Origin: Fodinibius sp. Rm-B-1B1-1
Lineage (GTDB): Bacteria > Bacteroidota > Rhodothermia > Balneolales > Balneolaceae
NCBI RefSeq assembly: GCF_038594945.1
Contig: NZ_JBCFYD010000002.1
Location: 124,001-188,000 of the forward strand
Length of the DNA: 64,000 nt
Direction of reading: 5' to 3'
In this document: piece after piece, positions 20,762 to 29,795 of the stretch
Position numbering within the stretch: position 1 is the first letter of the stretch
Layout of the letters: every line of letters starts with the position of its first letter
The notes under the pieces: model-generated
The model's database searches: none
Told to the model about the DNA's origin: nothing
Seen by the model: the letters and a program-made list of their open reading frames with translations, nothing else
Made by a program: the position numbers and the translations under genes

Positions 20762-21811
20762 TTAATTTTTTAACGATTGCATGTCGATCACAAACCGATA
20801 TTTAACATCCGAATTGACGACACGTTTGTAGGCCTCGTTAATGTTTTGGATATCAATCATTTCAACATCGCAGGTTACATTGTGCTCACCGCAGAAATCC
20901 AGCATCTCTTGGGTTTCTTTGATTCCCCCTATAACAGAGCCGGCTACACGTTTTCTGCCACCTATTAATCTACCACCGTGCATCTCTTCAAGTGGCTCAA
21001 TAGCACCGACTAATACCATGGTAGCATCAACACTAAGTAGCTGAATGTAGGGATCTAAATCGTGCTTTACAGGGATGGTATTTAGTAGAAAGTCAAAAGA
21101 GCCTTTGTGCTTAGCCATTTGTTCCTGATCGGTAGAGATGAGGACTTCATCGGCTCCAAGACGTTTGGCATCATCGGCTTTTTCTGGGGATCGAGTGATC
21201 ATGACCACTTCTGCGCCCAGGGCATCAGCAAACTTTACGCCCATATGACCAAGTCCGCCAAGTCCAATAATACCTACTTTGTCGCCGTCACTAATATCCC
21301 AGTGACGAAGCGGAGACCATGTGGTGATACCGGCACAAAGTAAGGGAGCCGCAGCCTTCGTATCAATGTTTTCGGGCACATCCAGCACAAATTCTTTGTC
21401 AACTACAATTTGTTCCGAATAGCCACCGAAGGTATGTCCGCCGAGGTGTTCATCGGGACCATTATAGGTCATAACCGCACCCTCTTGGCAAAACTGTTCC
21501 AGGTCGTTCTTGCAATGTTTACATTCCTGGCAGGAATCGACCATACAACCCACTCCCACAAGTTGTCCTTCAGAAAAGTCGTCTACATTTGCACCAACTT
21601 CCGTAACTCGACCAATAATTTCGTGGCCGGGTACAACGGGATATTGGGAGTTATTCCAATCATTACGAACCTGATGGATATCGCTGTGGCAAACACCACA
21701 GTACGTTATTTCAATTTTGATATCGTCATCTTTGATATCACGGCGATTAATATCATGAGGTTCCAGATCTGCTTCGGGATCGTGTGCAGCATAGGCATTA
21801 ATAGTTGTCAT
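20762..21811 (-). CDS. Zinc-dependent NAD(P) alcohol dehydrogenase (cinnamyl/YahK-type)
   Basis: The 349-residue protein is a medium-chain dehydrogenase/reductase. The catalytic zinc site is built from the Cys of TYCGVCHSDIHQV and the His of PGHEIIGRVTEVG. The structural zinc lobe is CMVDSCQECKHCKNDLEQFC. A Rossmann GLGGLGHMGVKFA motif follows at about residue 184. The CAD/YahK subgroup reduces aldehydes with NADPH, and SPEKADDAKRLGADEV is typical. It probably works on broad-range aldehydes. It is monocistronic: glmM ends 77 bases upstream and a clear terminator follows. Confidence 0.9.
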   Translation of the reverse strand: MTTINAYAAHDPEADLEPHDINRRDIKDDDIKIEITYCGVCHSDIHQVRNDWNNSQYPVVPGHEIIGRVTEVGANVDDFSEGQLVGVGCMVDSCQECKHCKNDLEQFCQEGAVMTYNGPDEHLGGHTFGGYSEQIVVDKEFVLDVPENIDTKAAAPLLCAGITTWSPLRHWDISDGDKVGIIGLGGLGHMGVKFADALGAEVVMITRSPEKADDAKRLGADEVLISTDQEQMAKHKGSFDFLLNTIPVKHDLDPYIQLLSVDATMVLVGAIEPLEEMHGGRLIGGRKRVAGSVIGGIKETQEMLDFCGEHNVTCDVEMIDIQNINEAYKRVVNSDVKYRFVIDMQSLKN

Positions 21812-21888
21812 AGATCAATAAATAGGGTATTAATTCTGTTCAGTGAAGGGGGACTAACAAGAGGAAATAGAAATCCATTCAAAAAAAG

Positions 21889-23232
21889 TTATTGAATCTT
21901 ATTTACTACCGCTTGAGCCAGTTCTTTGGCTTTGTCCGGCGATGTGCCCTCAGAATAGATTCGAATGATAGGTTCGGTGTTAGATTTTCTAAGATGCACC
22001 CAGCCATCTTCAAAGTCGATTTTTACGCCATCGGTAGTATCGGGATTATATTCCTGATACAATGATTTTGCTTTTTCCAGCAAAGCATCGCCATCCACAT
22101 CAGCTAATTGCATTTTGTCTTTTCGCATATAATAATCTGGCAGCGTGTTGCGGTAATCATCAGAGCTAATATCGCGCTCGGCCAGCAGTTGAAGAACCAT
22201 GGCCGTCCCAACAAGGGCATCCCGACCGTAATGCAAATCAGGATTGATGACTCCGCCATTGCCTTCACCGCCGATTACAGCATCGACCTGCTGCATTTTT
22301 TTAACGACATTTATTTCGCCCACTTTCGATCGATGACACTCCTGCCCATATTTCTTGGCTACATCCTCGGCTACTCGGGAAGAAGATAAGTTCGTAGCAC
22401 AGGCACCGGCTTTTTTATCCAACAAAAAATCGAAAGTTGCAGCCTGGGTGTATTCTTCTCCAAATAGATTGCCTTTATCGGTTACCAGTGCCAGTCGATC
22501 TGCATCGGGATCAGTGACGATGCCAAGGTCGCATCTCTTTTCTTTAACAAGTTCGCAGATATCTTCCAAGTGTTCGGGCAGGGGTTCGGCAACATGAGCA
22601 AAAAGTCCGGTTGGCACATCATTAATGGCTTCAATAGTATTAACGCCTAATGCTCTGAGGAGTTTGGGCAGGCTTACTGCGCCGGTTCCATTCACTGGGT
22701 CAATAGCTACTGAAAAATCTTTCGAGGCAATGAGATCACGATCGATATAAGGCAGATCCAGTATTTTCTGGATGTGGTAATCGAGCAGTTGATCATCTTC
22801 CGTTACTGAACCAATTTCATCAAATTTCTTATAGGAGTACGATTGGTTTTTACTGATCTCGATAACTTCGTTGCCTTGCTGGGCATCCAGAAATTCGCTT
22901 TTGCTGTTAAGCAATTTCAGAGCGTTCCACTCCTCGGGGTTATGGCTGGCCGAAATGATAATGGCTCCGTCGGCTTTATGTTTTAACACGCCCATAGCTA
23001 CGGTGGGAGTTGGAGCTACGCCTGCTTTTACGACATCACATCCTACCGACTGCAGAGTGGCACAGACGATATCTTCACAAATTTGTCCCGTTACACGTGT
23101 GTCTCGGCCGACGACAATTTTTCCGCTACCAGACCATTTTCCAAAAGCAGCCGTAAATTGTGTTAGGTTTTCCGGTGTTAGATCAGTACCAAAGATGCCC
23201 CGGATGCCCGAGACCGAAATCATTAATGACAT
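21889..23232 (-). CDS. glmM: Phosphoglucosamine mutase-type phosphohexomutase
   Basis: The 447-residue protein belongs to the alpha-D-phosphohexomutase superfamily. The active-site phosphoserine is Ser96 (IISASHNPEEWN). Metal-binding DPDADRLAL, sugar-binding GGEGNGGVI and phosphate-binding RKSNTEPIIRIYSE are all present. GlmM converts glucosamine-6-phosphate to glucosamine-1-phosphate for cell wall and LPS. The substrate could also be a phosphoglucose or phosphomannose. The ISVSGIRGIFGTDLTPEN start matches the Bacteroidota GlmM-like group. Confidence 0.85.
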   Translation of the reverse strand: MSLMISVSGIRGIFGTDLTPENLTQFTAAFGKWSGSGKIVVGRDTRVTGQICEDIVCATLQSVGCDVVKAGVAPTPTVAMGVLKHKADGAIIISASHNPEEWNALKLLNSKSEFLDAQQGNEVIEISKNQSYSYKKFDEIGSVTEDDQLLDYHIQKILDLPYIDRDLIASKDFSVAIDPVNGTGAVSLPKLLRALGVNTIEAINDVPTGLFAHVAEPLPEHLEDICELVKEKRCDLGIVTDPDADRLALVTDKGNLFGEEYTQAATFDFLLDKKAGACATNLSSSRVAEDVAKKYGQECHRSKVGEINVVKKMQQVDAVIGGEGNGGVINPDLHYGRDALVGTAMVLQLLAERDISSDDYRNTLPDYYMRKDKMQLADVDGDALLEKAKSLYQEYNPDTTDGVKIDFEDGWVHLRKSNTEPIIRIYSEGTSPDKAKELAQAVVNKIQ

Positions 23233-23247
23233 AGTTAAAATATTTAT

Positions 23248-23275
23248 GTGTCATGCTAAATTTATTTCAGCATCT
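23248..23275. repeat. Diverged copy of the 28-nt palindromic repeat (GTGTCAT orientation)
   Basis: The sequence differs from the perfect copy at 62475-62502 at five of 28 positions. Two of these, positions 8 (C to G) and 24 (G to C), are compensatory and keep the stem pairing. It faces the copy at 23303-23330 across 27 bases, forming an inverted pair between glmM and the cobalamin adenosyltransferase gene. Confidence 0.7.
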
Positions 23276-23302
23276 AAATGCAAATGCATAGTATAAATCA
23301 AT

Positions 23303-23330
23303 AGATCCTGTAACAAGTTCAGGATGACAT
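23303..23330. repeat. Copy of the 28-nt palindromic repeat (AGATCC orientation)
   Basis: This copy differs from the repeat at 62058-62085 by only two bases (an A to T inside the hairpin, and the last base). ATCCTG and CAGGAT form the stem. It is the right half of an inverted pair with 23248-23275. Confidence 0.8.
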
Positions 23331-23376
23331 GGTATGTTAATTCAAAATTGAAATTATTACTGTAAACTATCCACTG

Positions 23377-23925
23377 CTATTGCCTATCTGGTTTCCACGT
23401 TTCTTCGCGGATTCCAGCCTGTTTGTTTTCATATCGTGCAATAACAAAAAGGAAATCAGAGAGACGGTTTAAAAACTTAATGCATTCTTGAGAGATATCG
23501 TCAGCTTCAGCACAGGCCACCGCAGCCCGTTCGGCGCGTCGACAAATGGTTCGGGCAGCATGCAGGGTGGCACCAGCTTGTGATCCACCGGGCAGAATAA
23601 AGTTTTTTAGCGGGGCAAGATTTTCTTCGAGGTGATCTATGGCATCCTCCAAAAAGGAGACATCTTCAGCAGCAATTCGATCGATGCGCGTTTTCGAAGA
23701 GGGGGGCGTTGCTAAATCAGCGCCCAAAATGAAAAGCAGTTCTTGTACCTTGCGGAGGTAATTGGTGCCCGCATCCGACAGATCGTAACTGGCTGCTAAC
23801 CCCACAAAAGAATTTAGCTCGTCAACCGTACCGTAAGCCTCAATGCGTTCATTAGATTTGGGAACGCGTGTTCCACCAAAAAGCGAGGTTTCTCCTGAAT
23901 CACCTTTCTTTGTATAAATTTTCAT
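23377..23925 (-). CDS. Cob(I)yrinic acid a,c-diamide adenosyltransferase (PduO type)
   Basis: The 182-residue enzyme transfers the adenosyl group of ATP to cobalt of cob(I)alamin. The N-terminal KIYTKKGDSGETSLFGGTRV and IEAYGTVDELNSFVGLA and the C-terminal RTICRRAERAAV (about 139-150) are diagnostic of the PduO-type ATR family. This implies use of adenosylcobalamin. No other cobalamin genes are in the window. A pair of palindromic repeats lies just downstream, on the side of glmM. Confidence 0.94.
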   Translation of the reverse strand: MKIYTKKGDSGETSLFGGTRVPKSNERIEAYGTVDELNSFVGLAASYDLSDAGTNYLRKVQELLFILGADLATPPSSKTRIDRIAAEDVSFLEDAIDHLEENLAPLKNFILPGGSQAGATLHAARTICRRAERAAVACAEADDISQECIKFLNRLSDFLFVIARYENKQAGIREETWKPDRQ

Positions 23926-24000
23926 GGCGTGTTAATATAATCAAAATTGGGTGGCTTAAAGTACGGAGTGCACAGCTTTTTTTCAGATTTAATATCTTAC

Positions 24001-24624
24001 TTAATCGCTATTCATTGTCACATATCCATCCCCTAAATATTCCGTTGTAACGCCAGCGTGTTCCAGTTTTTCCAGTGCGACTAAAAAACGATCTGCTTGA
24101 TCCGATCGGCAAGCCATTTTCATGGTCACGTTTTCTAAATACTCGGCATCAAGTTCTTTGAGGTCAAACTGATTTTTAAGTTGATCAACCTTCTTTTGCT
24201 GATTATAGGGATAGGTTATTTGAACGGTTTTTGTTGGAATGATGGTACTGCGATCGGCTTCTTTGAGGCATCGTTCTGCCGATTGCCCGTATGCTTGAAT
24301 CAAACCCGATGTTCCTAAATTAGTGCCGCCATAATAGCGCACCACAACACATCCGCAATTTACAACTTCGAAGGATTTTAGCTTGTTAAGGATAGGTTGC
24401 CCCGCTGTTCCACTCGGTTCGCCATCATCTTGCGAAAATTCCTCTATCTTATTGGGATTGATTCGCCAGGCGTAACAGTGATGAGTTGCATCGGGGTACT
24501 TAGATTGAATGTCATTGAGCTTTGCTTCGAAGTTATCCTTTGACAAGGCAGGGAAAAGGTATCCAATAAACTTTGATCCCTTTTCCCGAAAAGACGTTTT
24601 TGTTAACTGCTGGACGGTATACAA
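24001..24624 (-). CDS. yigZ: YigZ/IMPACT family protein
   Basis: The 207-residue protein has the UPF0029 N-terminal domain with KFIGYLFPA, HHCYAWRI, QDDGEPSGTAGQPIL and NCGCVVVRYYGGTNLG. A C-terminal DUF1949-like domain follows. IMPACT proteins in eukaryotes modulate GCN2; the bacterial role is unclear. The gene is divergent from the sdhCAB operon, with a 225-base shared upstream region. Confidence 0.92.
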   Translation of the reverse strand: MYTVQQLTKTSFREKGSKFIGYLFPALSKDNFEAKLNDIQSKYPDATHHCYAWRINPNKIEEFSQDDGEPSGTAGQPILNKLKSFEVVNCGCVVVRYYGGTNLGTSGLIQAYGQSAERCLKEADRSTIIPTKTVQITYPYNQQKKVDQLKNQFDLKELDAEYLENVTMKMACRSDQADRFLVALEKLEHAGVTTEYLGDGYVTMNSD

Positions 24625-24637
24625 AAGATATAAATTA

Positions 24638-24671
24638 GTTAGTCGATATTTGTCCCAAAATAACGACTAAC
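24638..24671. repeat. Perfect 8-bp inverted repeat in the yigZ-sdhC divergent region
   Basis: GTTAGTCG (24638-24645) is the exact reverse complement of CGACTAAC (24664-24671) with an 18-base spacer. It sits about 14 bases before the yigZ start, in the shared upstream region. It could be an operator or an mRNA leader hairpin. No T-run supports termination. Confidence 0.4.
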
Positions 24672-24849
24672 CATCAATAAATCCCAACAGCCAATTTAGA
24701 ATATTTCTGAATAAGATTTTCAGGAGGAAAGCCTTCTATCATACCTTGCCTTTTTTCGCATTAAAATACATCTTCAACCCTCGGAACGAGAGTCCGTACG
24801 TTGGCGTTTTTGCTGCGGATAAACAATAGATTAAAGATTATTAATTACA

Positions 24850-25557
24850 ATGCCATCATTTTTAGAAGCGCTTAAATCTCAGGTCGGACGTAAGATTCTG
24901 ACAGGAGTAACAGGAGTTGGGTTAATTATTTTCATCATTTTCCACTTGCTGGGGAATCTTACCTTATTTGGAGATGTCTCAGCCTTTAATGAATATACTT
25001 ATGCCCTCGAAAGTTTAGGGTGGCTGTTATACATCCTGGAGGCGGGTTTGGCGATTGCATTTCTCTTGCATGCCTATGTTGGAATATCCATTTGGTGGAA
25101 TCGCCGGAAAGCCCGCCCCGATGGCTATGAAAAATACCAAAGTAAGGGTGGTCCAAGCCATCAGACGTGGGCCGCACGATCCATGATATTTACCGGTGTT
25201 GTCTTGTTGGTCTTTTTGGTGTTACATATCGACACCTTTAAACTTGGCGCTACCGATATGACTACGTTGCCCAGCGGAGAAGAAGCCCGTGATTTGAAAG
25301 ATTTGGTTATTGCTACCTTTCAGCAGCCACTGTATGCCTTTGGATATACGGCTGTGATGATCTTGTTGGGCTTTCATCTGGGACATGGATTTTGGAGTGC
25401 TTTTACATCGTTGACGATGAAGCATAATCAATATTCGGCACTCATCTATACTGTAGGAATTATTTTTGCTATCCTGATGGCTGTCGGATTCCTGTTTATT
25501 CCACTTTATATCTATTTTGGCGGAGGTTGTGAAGCCGCTCTCATTCAGTGCCAATAA
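24850..25557 (+). CDS. sdhC: Succinate dehydrogenase cytochrome b558 subunit
   Basis: The 235-residue integral membrane protein has about five hydrophobic helices (about 18-37, 58-80, 112-130, 157-180 and 197-224). Conserved histidines for two b haems occur in FHLLGNL (30s), LHAYVGISIW (70s), LHIDTF (120s) and GFHLGHGFWSA (170s). This is the single-subunit b558 type found in Bacteroidota and Bacillus, so no separate sdhD is expected. It anchors SdhA and SdhB to the membrane and passes electrons to menaquinone. First gene of sdhCAB. Confidence 0.93.
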   Translation: MPSFLEALKSQVGRKILTGVTGVGLIIFIIFHLLGNLTLFGDVSAFNEYTYALESLGWLLYILEAGLAIAFLLHAYVGISIWWNRRKARPDGYEKYQSKGGPSHQTWAARSMIFTGVVLLVFLVLHIDTFKLGATDMTTLPSGEEARDLKDLVIATFQQPLYAFGYTAVMILLGFHLGHGFWSAFTSLTMKHNQYSALIYTVGIIFAILMAVGFLFIPLYIYFGGGCEAALIQCQ

Positions 25558-25584
25558 TCATTTTGTAAATCCACTTTTAGACTT

Positions 25585-27504
25585 ATGAATTTAGACGCAA
25601 AAGTTCCCTCAGGACCACTCGAAGAAAAATGGTCCAAGCATTTGAATGATATTAAATTAGTTGCCCCCAATAATAAGCGTAAACACGACGTCATTGTTGT
25701 AGGTACCGGTTTGGCCGGAGGATCAGCTGCAGCAAGTTTGGCTGAATTGGGATATAATGTAAAGAGTTTTTGTATTCAGGATTCGGCGCGACGTGCACAC
25801 AGTATTGCAGCACAGGGTGGAATTAATGCCGCCAAAAACTATCCCAATGACGGAGATACCGTTTGGCGATTGTTTTATGATACGATTAAAGGCGGTGACT
25901 ACCGGTCGCGTGAATCGAACACCTATCGATTGGCACAAAACTCGAACGAAATAATTGACCAAGCTGTAGCGCAGGGGGTGCCTTTTGCCCGTGAATACGG
26001 TGGATTGCTTGCAAATCGATCTTTTGGGGGAGCTCAGGTTTCCCGAACATTTTATGCCCGTGGGCAAACGGGACAGCAGCTGCTCTTAGGAGCTTATCAG
26101 GCGATGATGCGTCAAGTCAATGAAGGAAAGATCGAGATGCATACGCGTCACGAAATGCTTGATCTGGTGATTATCGATGGCAAGGCTCGCGGTATTATAA
26201 CGCGTGATCTGGTCTCCGGAGAAATTCAGCGTTGGATGGCTGATGCGGTTGTACTTGCCAGCGGAGGATATGGAAACGTCTTTTATCTCTCAACCAATGC
26301 AAAGAATTCAAACGTTACTGCGGCATGGCGCTGCCACAAGCGAGGAGCGGCGTTTGCTAATCCATGCTACGTACAAATTCATCCAACATGCATCCCGGTT
26401 TCTGGGGATTATCAGTCTAAGCTTACGCTGATGAGTGAGAGTCTCCGTAACGATGGACGCGTGTGGGTGCCGAAGGAGAAGGGGGATGATCGCCATCCCA
26501 ACGACATTCCCGAGGATGAACGGTATTATTATCTTGAAGAAAAATATCCGGCTTTCGGGAACCTTGTGCCGCGTGATGTGGCTTCTCGAAATGCTAAGAT
26601 CGTTTGTGATGAAGGGATGGGCGTTGGTCCAACTGGACGCGCGGTCTATCTCGATTTCGGTGATGCCATTGAGCGGGAAGGCAAGAAAGCAATTTCCGAG
26701 AAGTATGGGAACCTCTTTGAGATGTACGAAAATATTACAGATGATAATCCCTATGAGGAACCGATGCGGATATTTCCCGCGGTGCACTATACGATGGGTG
26801 GTCTCTGGGTTGATTATAATTTGCAAAGCAATATTCCGGGACTTTTTGTAGCCGGGGAAGCGAACTTCTCTGATCACGGTGCAAATCGTCTTGGCGCCAG
26901 TGCGCTAATGCAGGGACTCTCTGACGGATACTTCATTATCCCGTACACTGTGGGTAATTATATCGCTGATGCGGATCTTGGAGAGGTAACTAAAGATCAC
27001 AATGCATTTGATGATGCAGCACAAAATGCTCAGGATCAAATTGATAAGCTTTTTGCTGTTGATGGCGATAAGAGTGTAGTCGAATTCCACCGAGAGCTCG
27101 GACAAATTATGTGGGATAAAGTGGGTATTTCCCGTAGTGAAGAAGGGCTTAAAGAAGCTATTGAACAGATTCGCGAATTGCGTGAAGAATTTTGGAATAA
27201 TGTGCGTGTTCCGGGCGAATCCTCCAACTATAACAAGTATCTGGAATTTGCCGGACGTGTTGCAGATTTCCTTGAGCTCGGAGAGCTAATGGCGAAAGAT
27301 GCCCTGGATCGTGATGAATCATGCGGCTGTCACTTGCGCGAAGAGCATCAATCCGAAGAGGGTGAAGCACTGCGTAATGATGAAGAATATTCTTATGTAG
27401 CGGCTTGGGAGTTCGAAAATGTAAATGGTGAGCTGAATGAAACCCTGCACAAGGAAGATCTCGAATTTGAATTTGTAGAACTGAAGCAACGCAGTTATAA
27501 ATAA
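25585..27504 (+). CDS. sdhA: Succinate dehydrogenase/fumarate reductase flavoprotein subunit
   Basis: The 639-residue protein oxidises succinate to fumarate with covalent FAD. The dinucleotide-binding [19 protein letters not shown] (about 38-56), the FAD-linked His72 ([11 protein letters not shown]), HPTCIPV and [17 protein letters not shown] are all conserved. The C-terminal [19 protein letters not shown] is the capping region. The length and sequence match the Bacteroidota/Bacillus b558-type enzyme. It follows sdhC by 27 bases. Confidence 0.97.
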   Translation: MNLDAKVPSGPLEEKWSKHLNDIKLVAPNNKRKHDVIVVGTGLAGGSAAASLAELGYNVKSFCIQDSARRAHSIAAQGGINAAKNYPNDGDTVWRLFYDTIKGGDYRSRESNTYRLAQNSNEIIDQAVAQGVPFAREYGGLLANRSFGGAQVSRTFYARGQTGQQLLLGAYQAMMRQVNEGKIEMHTRHEMLDLVIIDGKARGIITRDLVSGEIQRWMADAVVLASGGYGNVFYLSTNAKNSNVTAAWRCHKRGAAFANPCYVQIHPTCIPVSGDYQSKLTLMSESLRNDGRVWVPKEKGDDRHPNDIPEDERYYYLEEKYPAFGNLVPRDVASRNAKIVCDEGMGVGPTGRAVYLDFGDAIEREGKKAISEKYGNLFEMYENITDDNPYEEPMRIFPAVHYTMGGLWVDYNLQSNIPGLFVAGEANFSDHGANRLGASALMQGLSDGYFIIPYTVGNYIADADLGEVTKDHNAFDDAAQNAQDQIDKLFAVDGDKSVVEFHRELGQIMWDKVGISRSEEGLKEAIEQIRELREEFWNNVRVPGESSNYNKYLEFAGRVADFLELGELMAKDALDRDESCGCHLREEHQSEEGEALRNDEEYSYVAAWEFENVNGELNETLHKEDLEFEFVELKQRSYK

Positions 27505-27611
27505 TAGAACGTTGATAAAGCTGATTTTGCAGATTTACACTGAAACTATTCGGTGGTAATCCGCTTTACCCGTGTCATCGGCGTTCCATTTTAATAGAAG
27601 ATAAAAGAATT

Positions 27612-28379
27612 ATGTCTGATACATTTACCGTACACCTTAAAATATGGCGACAAGCAGGACCAGATCAGCCGGGAAAACTGGTTGACTATACCCTGGATAA
27701 AGTCAACGAGCATATGTCATTTCTGGAAATGCTCGACGTGCTTAATGAAGAAATCGTCGCAGAAGGGAAGGAAGAACCTATTGAATTTGATTATGACTGT
27801 CGTGAAGGAATTTGCGGTTCTTGTAACCTGATGATTAACGGTCAGGCGCATGGTCCTAAAGCGATGACCTGCTCTTGTCAGCTGCATATGCGTAATTTTA
27901 GCGACGGTGATACCATTGTTATTGAACCGTTTCGTGCTAAGGCATTTCCGGTGATTAAAGATCTCGTTGTCGATCGGTCTGCTTTTGACCGCATCGTGGA
28001 AGCTGGTGGTTACGTTTCTGTCAAAACGGGGTCGGCACCAGATGCCAATTCTATTCCCATTGATAAGGAAGTGGCTGATACAGCTTTTGATTATGCTACT
28101 TGTATTGGATGTGGAGCTTGTGTAGCCGCCTGTCCAAACTCTTCAGCTTCGCTGTTTACGGGTGCTAAGCTGGCACACTTGAATCGATTGCCACAGGGTG
28201 AGCCGGAACGCAAGAAACGTACTGTCGCAATGGTCAAACAGATGGAAGAAGAAGGCTTTGGAGATTGCTCAAACTTTGCAGAGTGTGAGGCTGTTTGTCC
28301 TAAGGGAATTTCCATCTCTGCTATTGCAGAAATGCGTCGCAATTATATGAAAGCCGCACTGGCGGGTACTGAAGCATAA
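27612..28379 (+). CDS. sdhB: Succinate dehydrogenase/fumarate reductase iron-sulfur subunit
   Basis: The 255-residue protein carries the electron-transfer clusters. The N-terminal [2Fe-2S] site is Cys63, Cys68, Cys71 and Cys87 ([10 protein letters not shown], then MTC). The C-terminal [4Fe-4S] and [3Fe-4S] ligands are [14 protein letters not shown] and [14 protein letters not shown]. It is the third gene of sdhCAB, 107 bases after sdhA, and is followed by an intrinsic terminator. Confidence 0.96.
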   Translation: MSDTFTVHLKIWRQAGPDQPGKLVDYTLDKVNEHMSFLEMLDVLNEEIVAEGKEEPIEFDYDCREGICGSCNLMINGQAHGPKAMTCSCQLHMRNFSDGDTIVIEPFRAKAFPVIKDLVVDRSAFDRIVEAGGYVSVKTGSAPDANSIPIDKEVADTAFDYATCIGCGACVAACPNSSASLFTGAKLAHLNRLPQGEPERKKRTVAMVKQMEEEGFGDCSNFAECEAVCPKGISISAIAEMRRNYMKAALAGTEA

Positions 28380-28405
28380 TTACACAGTACTATACAAAAT
28401 ATTTT

Positions 28406-28444
28406 GGGTGCAGGTCGAATGATCTATGATCTGCCCCTTTTTTT
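28406..28444 (+). terminator. Intrinsic terminator after sdhB
   Basis: The stem GGGTGCAGGTC/GATCTGCCCC (one bulged T, one G-T pair) is followed by a run of seven Ts. It lies 26 bases after the sdhB stop and just before the convergent argH end, so it closes the sdhCAB transcript. Confidence 0.8.
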
Positions 28445-28446
28445 AT

Positions 28447-29730
28447 TTAGAAAACCTTAGCGAACTTTTCTCTTATTTTATCGTTGCAAAGATTGCCAAT
28501 GCTTCCCTCGTGAGTATGTTCAATATTACGATCGGGCTGAAAATGCCCTTCTGCAATAGATTTAGCAACCTGTTGATACGCTTCGCGGAAGGGGACTCCT
28601 TCGAGCACTTTTTTGTTGACCTCTTCGACGCTGTAAATGTATTGATATCGCTCGTCTTCAATGGCTTTTTCATTTACTTCAATATGCTGGAGCATAAATT
28701 CGCTGATGCTCAAGCATGATTTTAGCGTCTGCACCGCAGGAAATAGCTTTTCTTTAAGTAATTGATAATCTCGGTGGTAGCCGCTCGGTAGGTTGTTGGT
28801 GATGAGCGTCAGTTCGTTGGGCAGGTTTTGAATGCTGTTACATTTAGCGCGGACGAGCTCAAAGACATCTGGATTTTTTTTATGTGGCATAATGCTTGAA
28901 CCGGTCGTAAGTTCATCGGGAAAAGAGATAAATCCGAAATTTTGGCTCATATATTGGCAAATATCCATTGCCATTTTGGAAAGCGTGCCGCCGACGGCGC
29001 TGAGGCCGAAACTTGCCATTTTTTCAAGATGCCCGCGGCTCATTTGTGCAGCAACGGAATTATATTTCAGTGTACTGAATCCCAATAATTTAGTGGTCTT
29101 TTCTCGATTTAAGGGCAAAGAGCTTCCGTAACCGGCGGCTGATCCCAACGGATTTTGGTCGGCAATTTCGTAAGCTGAGTTCAGCATGTACAGATCATCG
29201 ATGAGCGATTCGGCGTAGCTCCCAAACCACAATCCAAACGATGAGGGCATGGCCACCTGCATGTGTGTATAACCGGGAATGACCACCTCTTTGTGTTCTT
29301 CGCTGAGTTCAATCAGTCTATTAAAAAGTACTTTTATTAGCTTTTTTATTTCCTCGATTTGCTCTTTGACGTACAAGTGCAGGCATACGAGCACTTGGTC
29401 ATTGCGCGACCGCCCGGCATGAATTTTCTTGCCGGTATCACCAAGCGCCTGGGTGAGCTCATATTCAATTTTGGAGTGCACGTCCTCAAACTGTTCCTCA
29501 ATGGTAAAGGTATTATCTTCTATCTGATCTAACAGTCGATTCAACTCGTGCTCTATCTTTTTCCATTCTTGGTCGGTTAGTAATGCCACATCGTTGAGCA
29601 TTTGTGCATGTGCTTTGGATGCCCGCAAGTCATATTCGGCAATTTCGAGATCCAGAATACGATCATTCCCTATCGTAAACTGATCGATTATTTCGCTTGT
29701 CGATTGTTGTCCTTTATCCCAAAGTTTCAT
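28447..29730 (-). CDS. argH: Argininosuccinate lyase
   Basis: The 427-residue enzyme of the fumarase/aspartase superfamily splits argininosuccinate into arginine and fumarate, the last step of the pathway. The signature TGSSIMPHKKNPDVFE (catalytic Ser loop) is present, as are EDVHSKIEYELT and GRSRNDQVLV. It is the final gene of the arginine operon. A 65-base gap containing a palindromic repeat separates it from argE, unlike the rest of the operon, where genes overlap or nearly touch. Confidence 0.96.
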   Translation of the reverse strand: MKLWDKGQQSTSEIIDQFTIGNDRILDLEIAEYDLRASKAHAQMLNDVALLTDQEWKKIEHELNRLLDQIEDNTFTIEEQFEDVHSKIEYELTQALGDTGKKIHAGRSRNDQVLVCLHLYVKEQIEEIKKLIKVLFNRLIELSEEHKEVVIPGYTHMQVAMPSSFGLWFGSYAESLIDDLYMLNSAYEIADQNPLGSAAGYGSSLPLNREKTTKLLGFSTLKYNSVAAQMSRGHLEKMASFGLSAVGGTLSKMAMDICQYMSQNFGFISFPDELTTGSSIMPHKKNPDVFELVRAKCNSIQNLPNELTLITNNLPSGYHRDYQLLKEKLFPAVQTLKSCLSISEFMLQHIEVNEKAIEDERYQYIYSVEEVNKKVLEGVPFREAYQQVAKSIAEGHFQPDRNIEHTHEGSIGNLCNDKIREKFAKVF

Positions 29731-29763
29731 GGTTTAACTTGTAGTATATAGTTAGAGAAGATT

Positions 29764-29791
29764 GTGTCATCCTGAACTTATCTCAGGATCT
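29764..29791. repeat. Copy of the 28-nt palindromic repeat inside the arginine operon
   Basis: This copy matches 62475-62502 at 26 of 28 positions (differences at positions 17 and 19). ATCCTGA/TCAGGAT pairs as a hairpin. It lies between argE and argH, with its nearer end about 33 bases before the argH start codon, so the polycistronic mRNA would carry a hairpin there. Confidence 0.8.
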
Positions 29792-29795
29792 ATTT

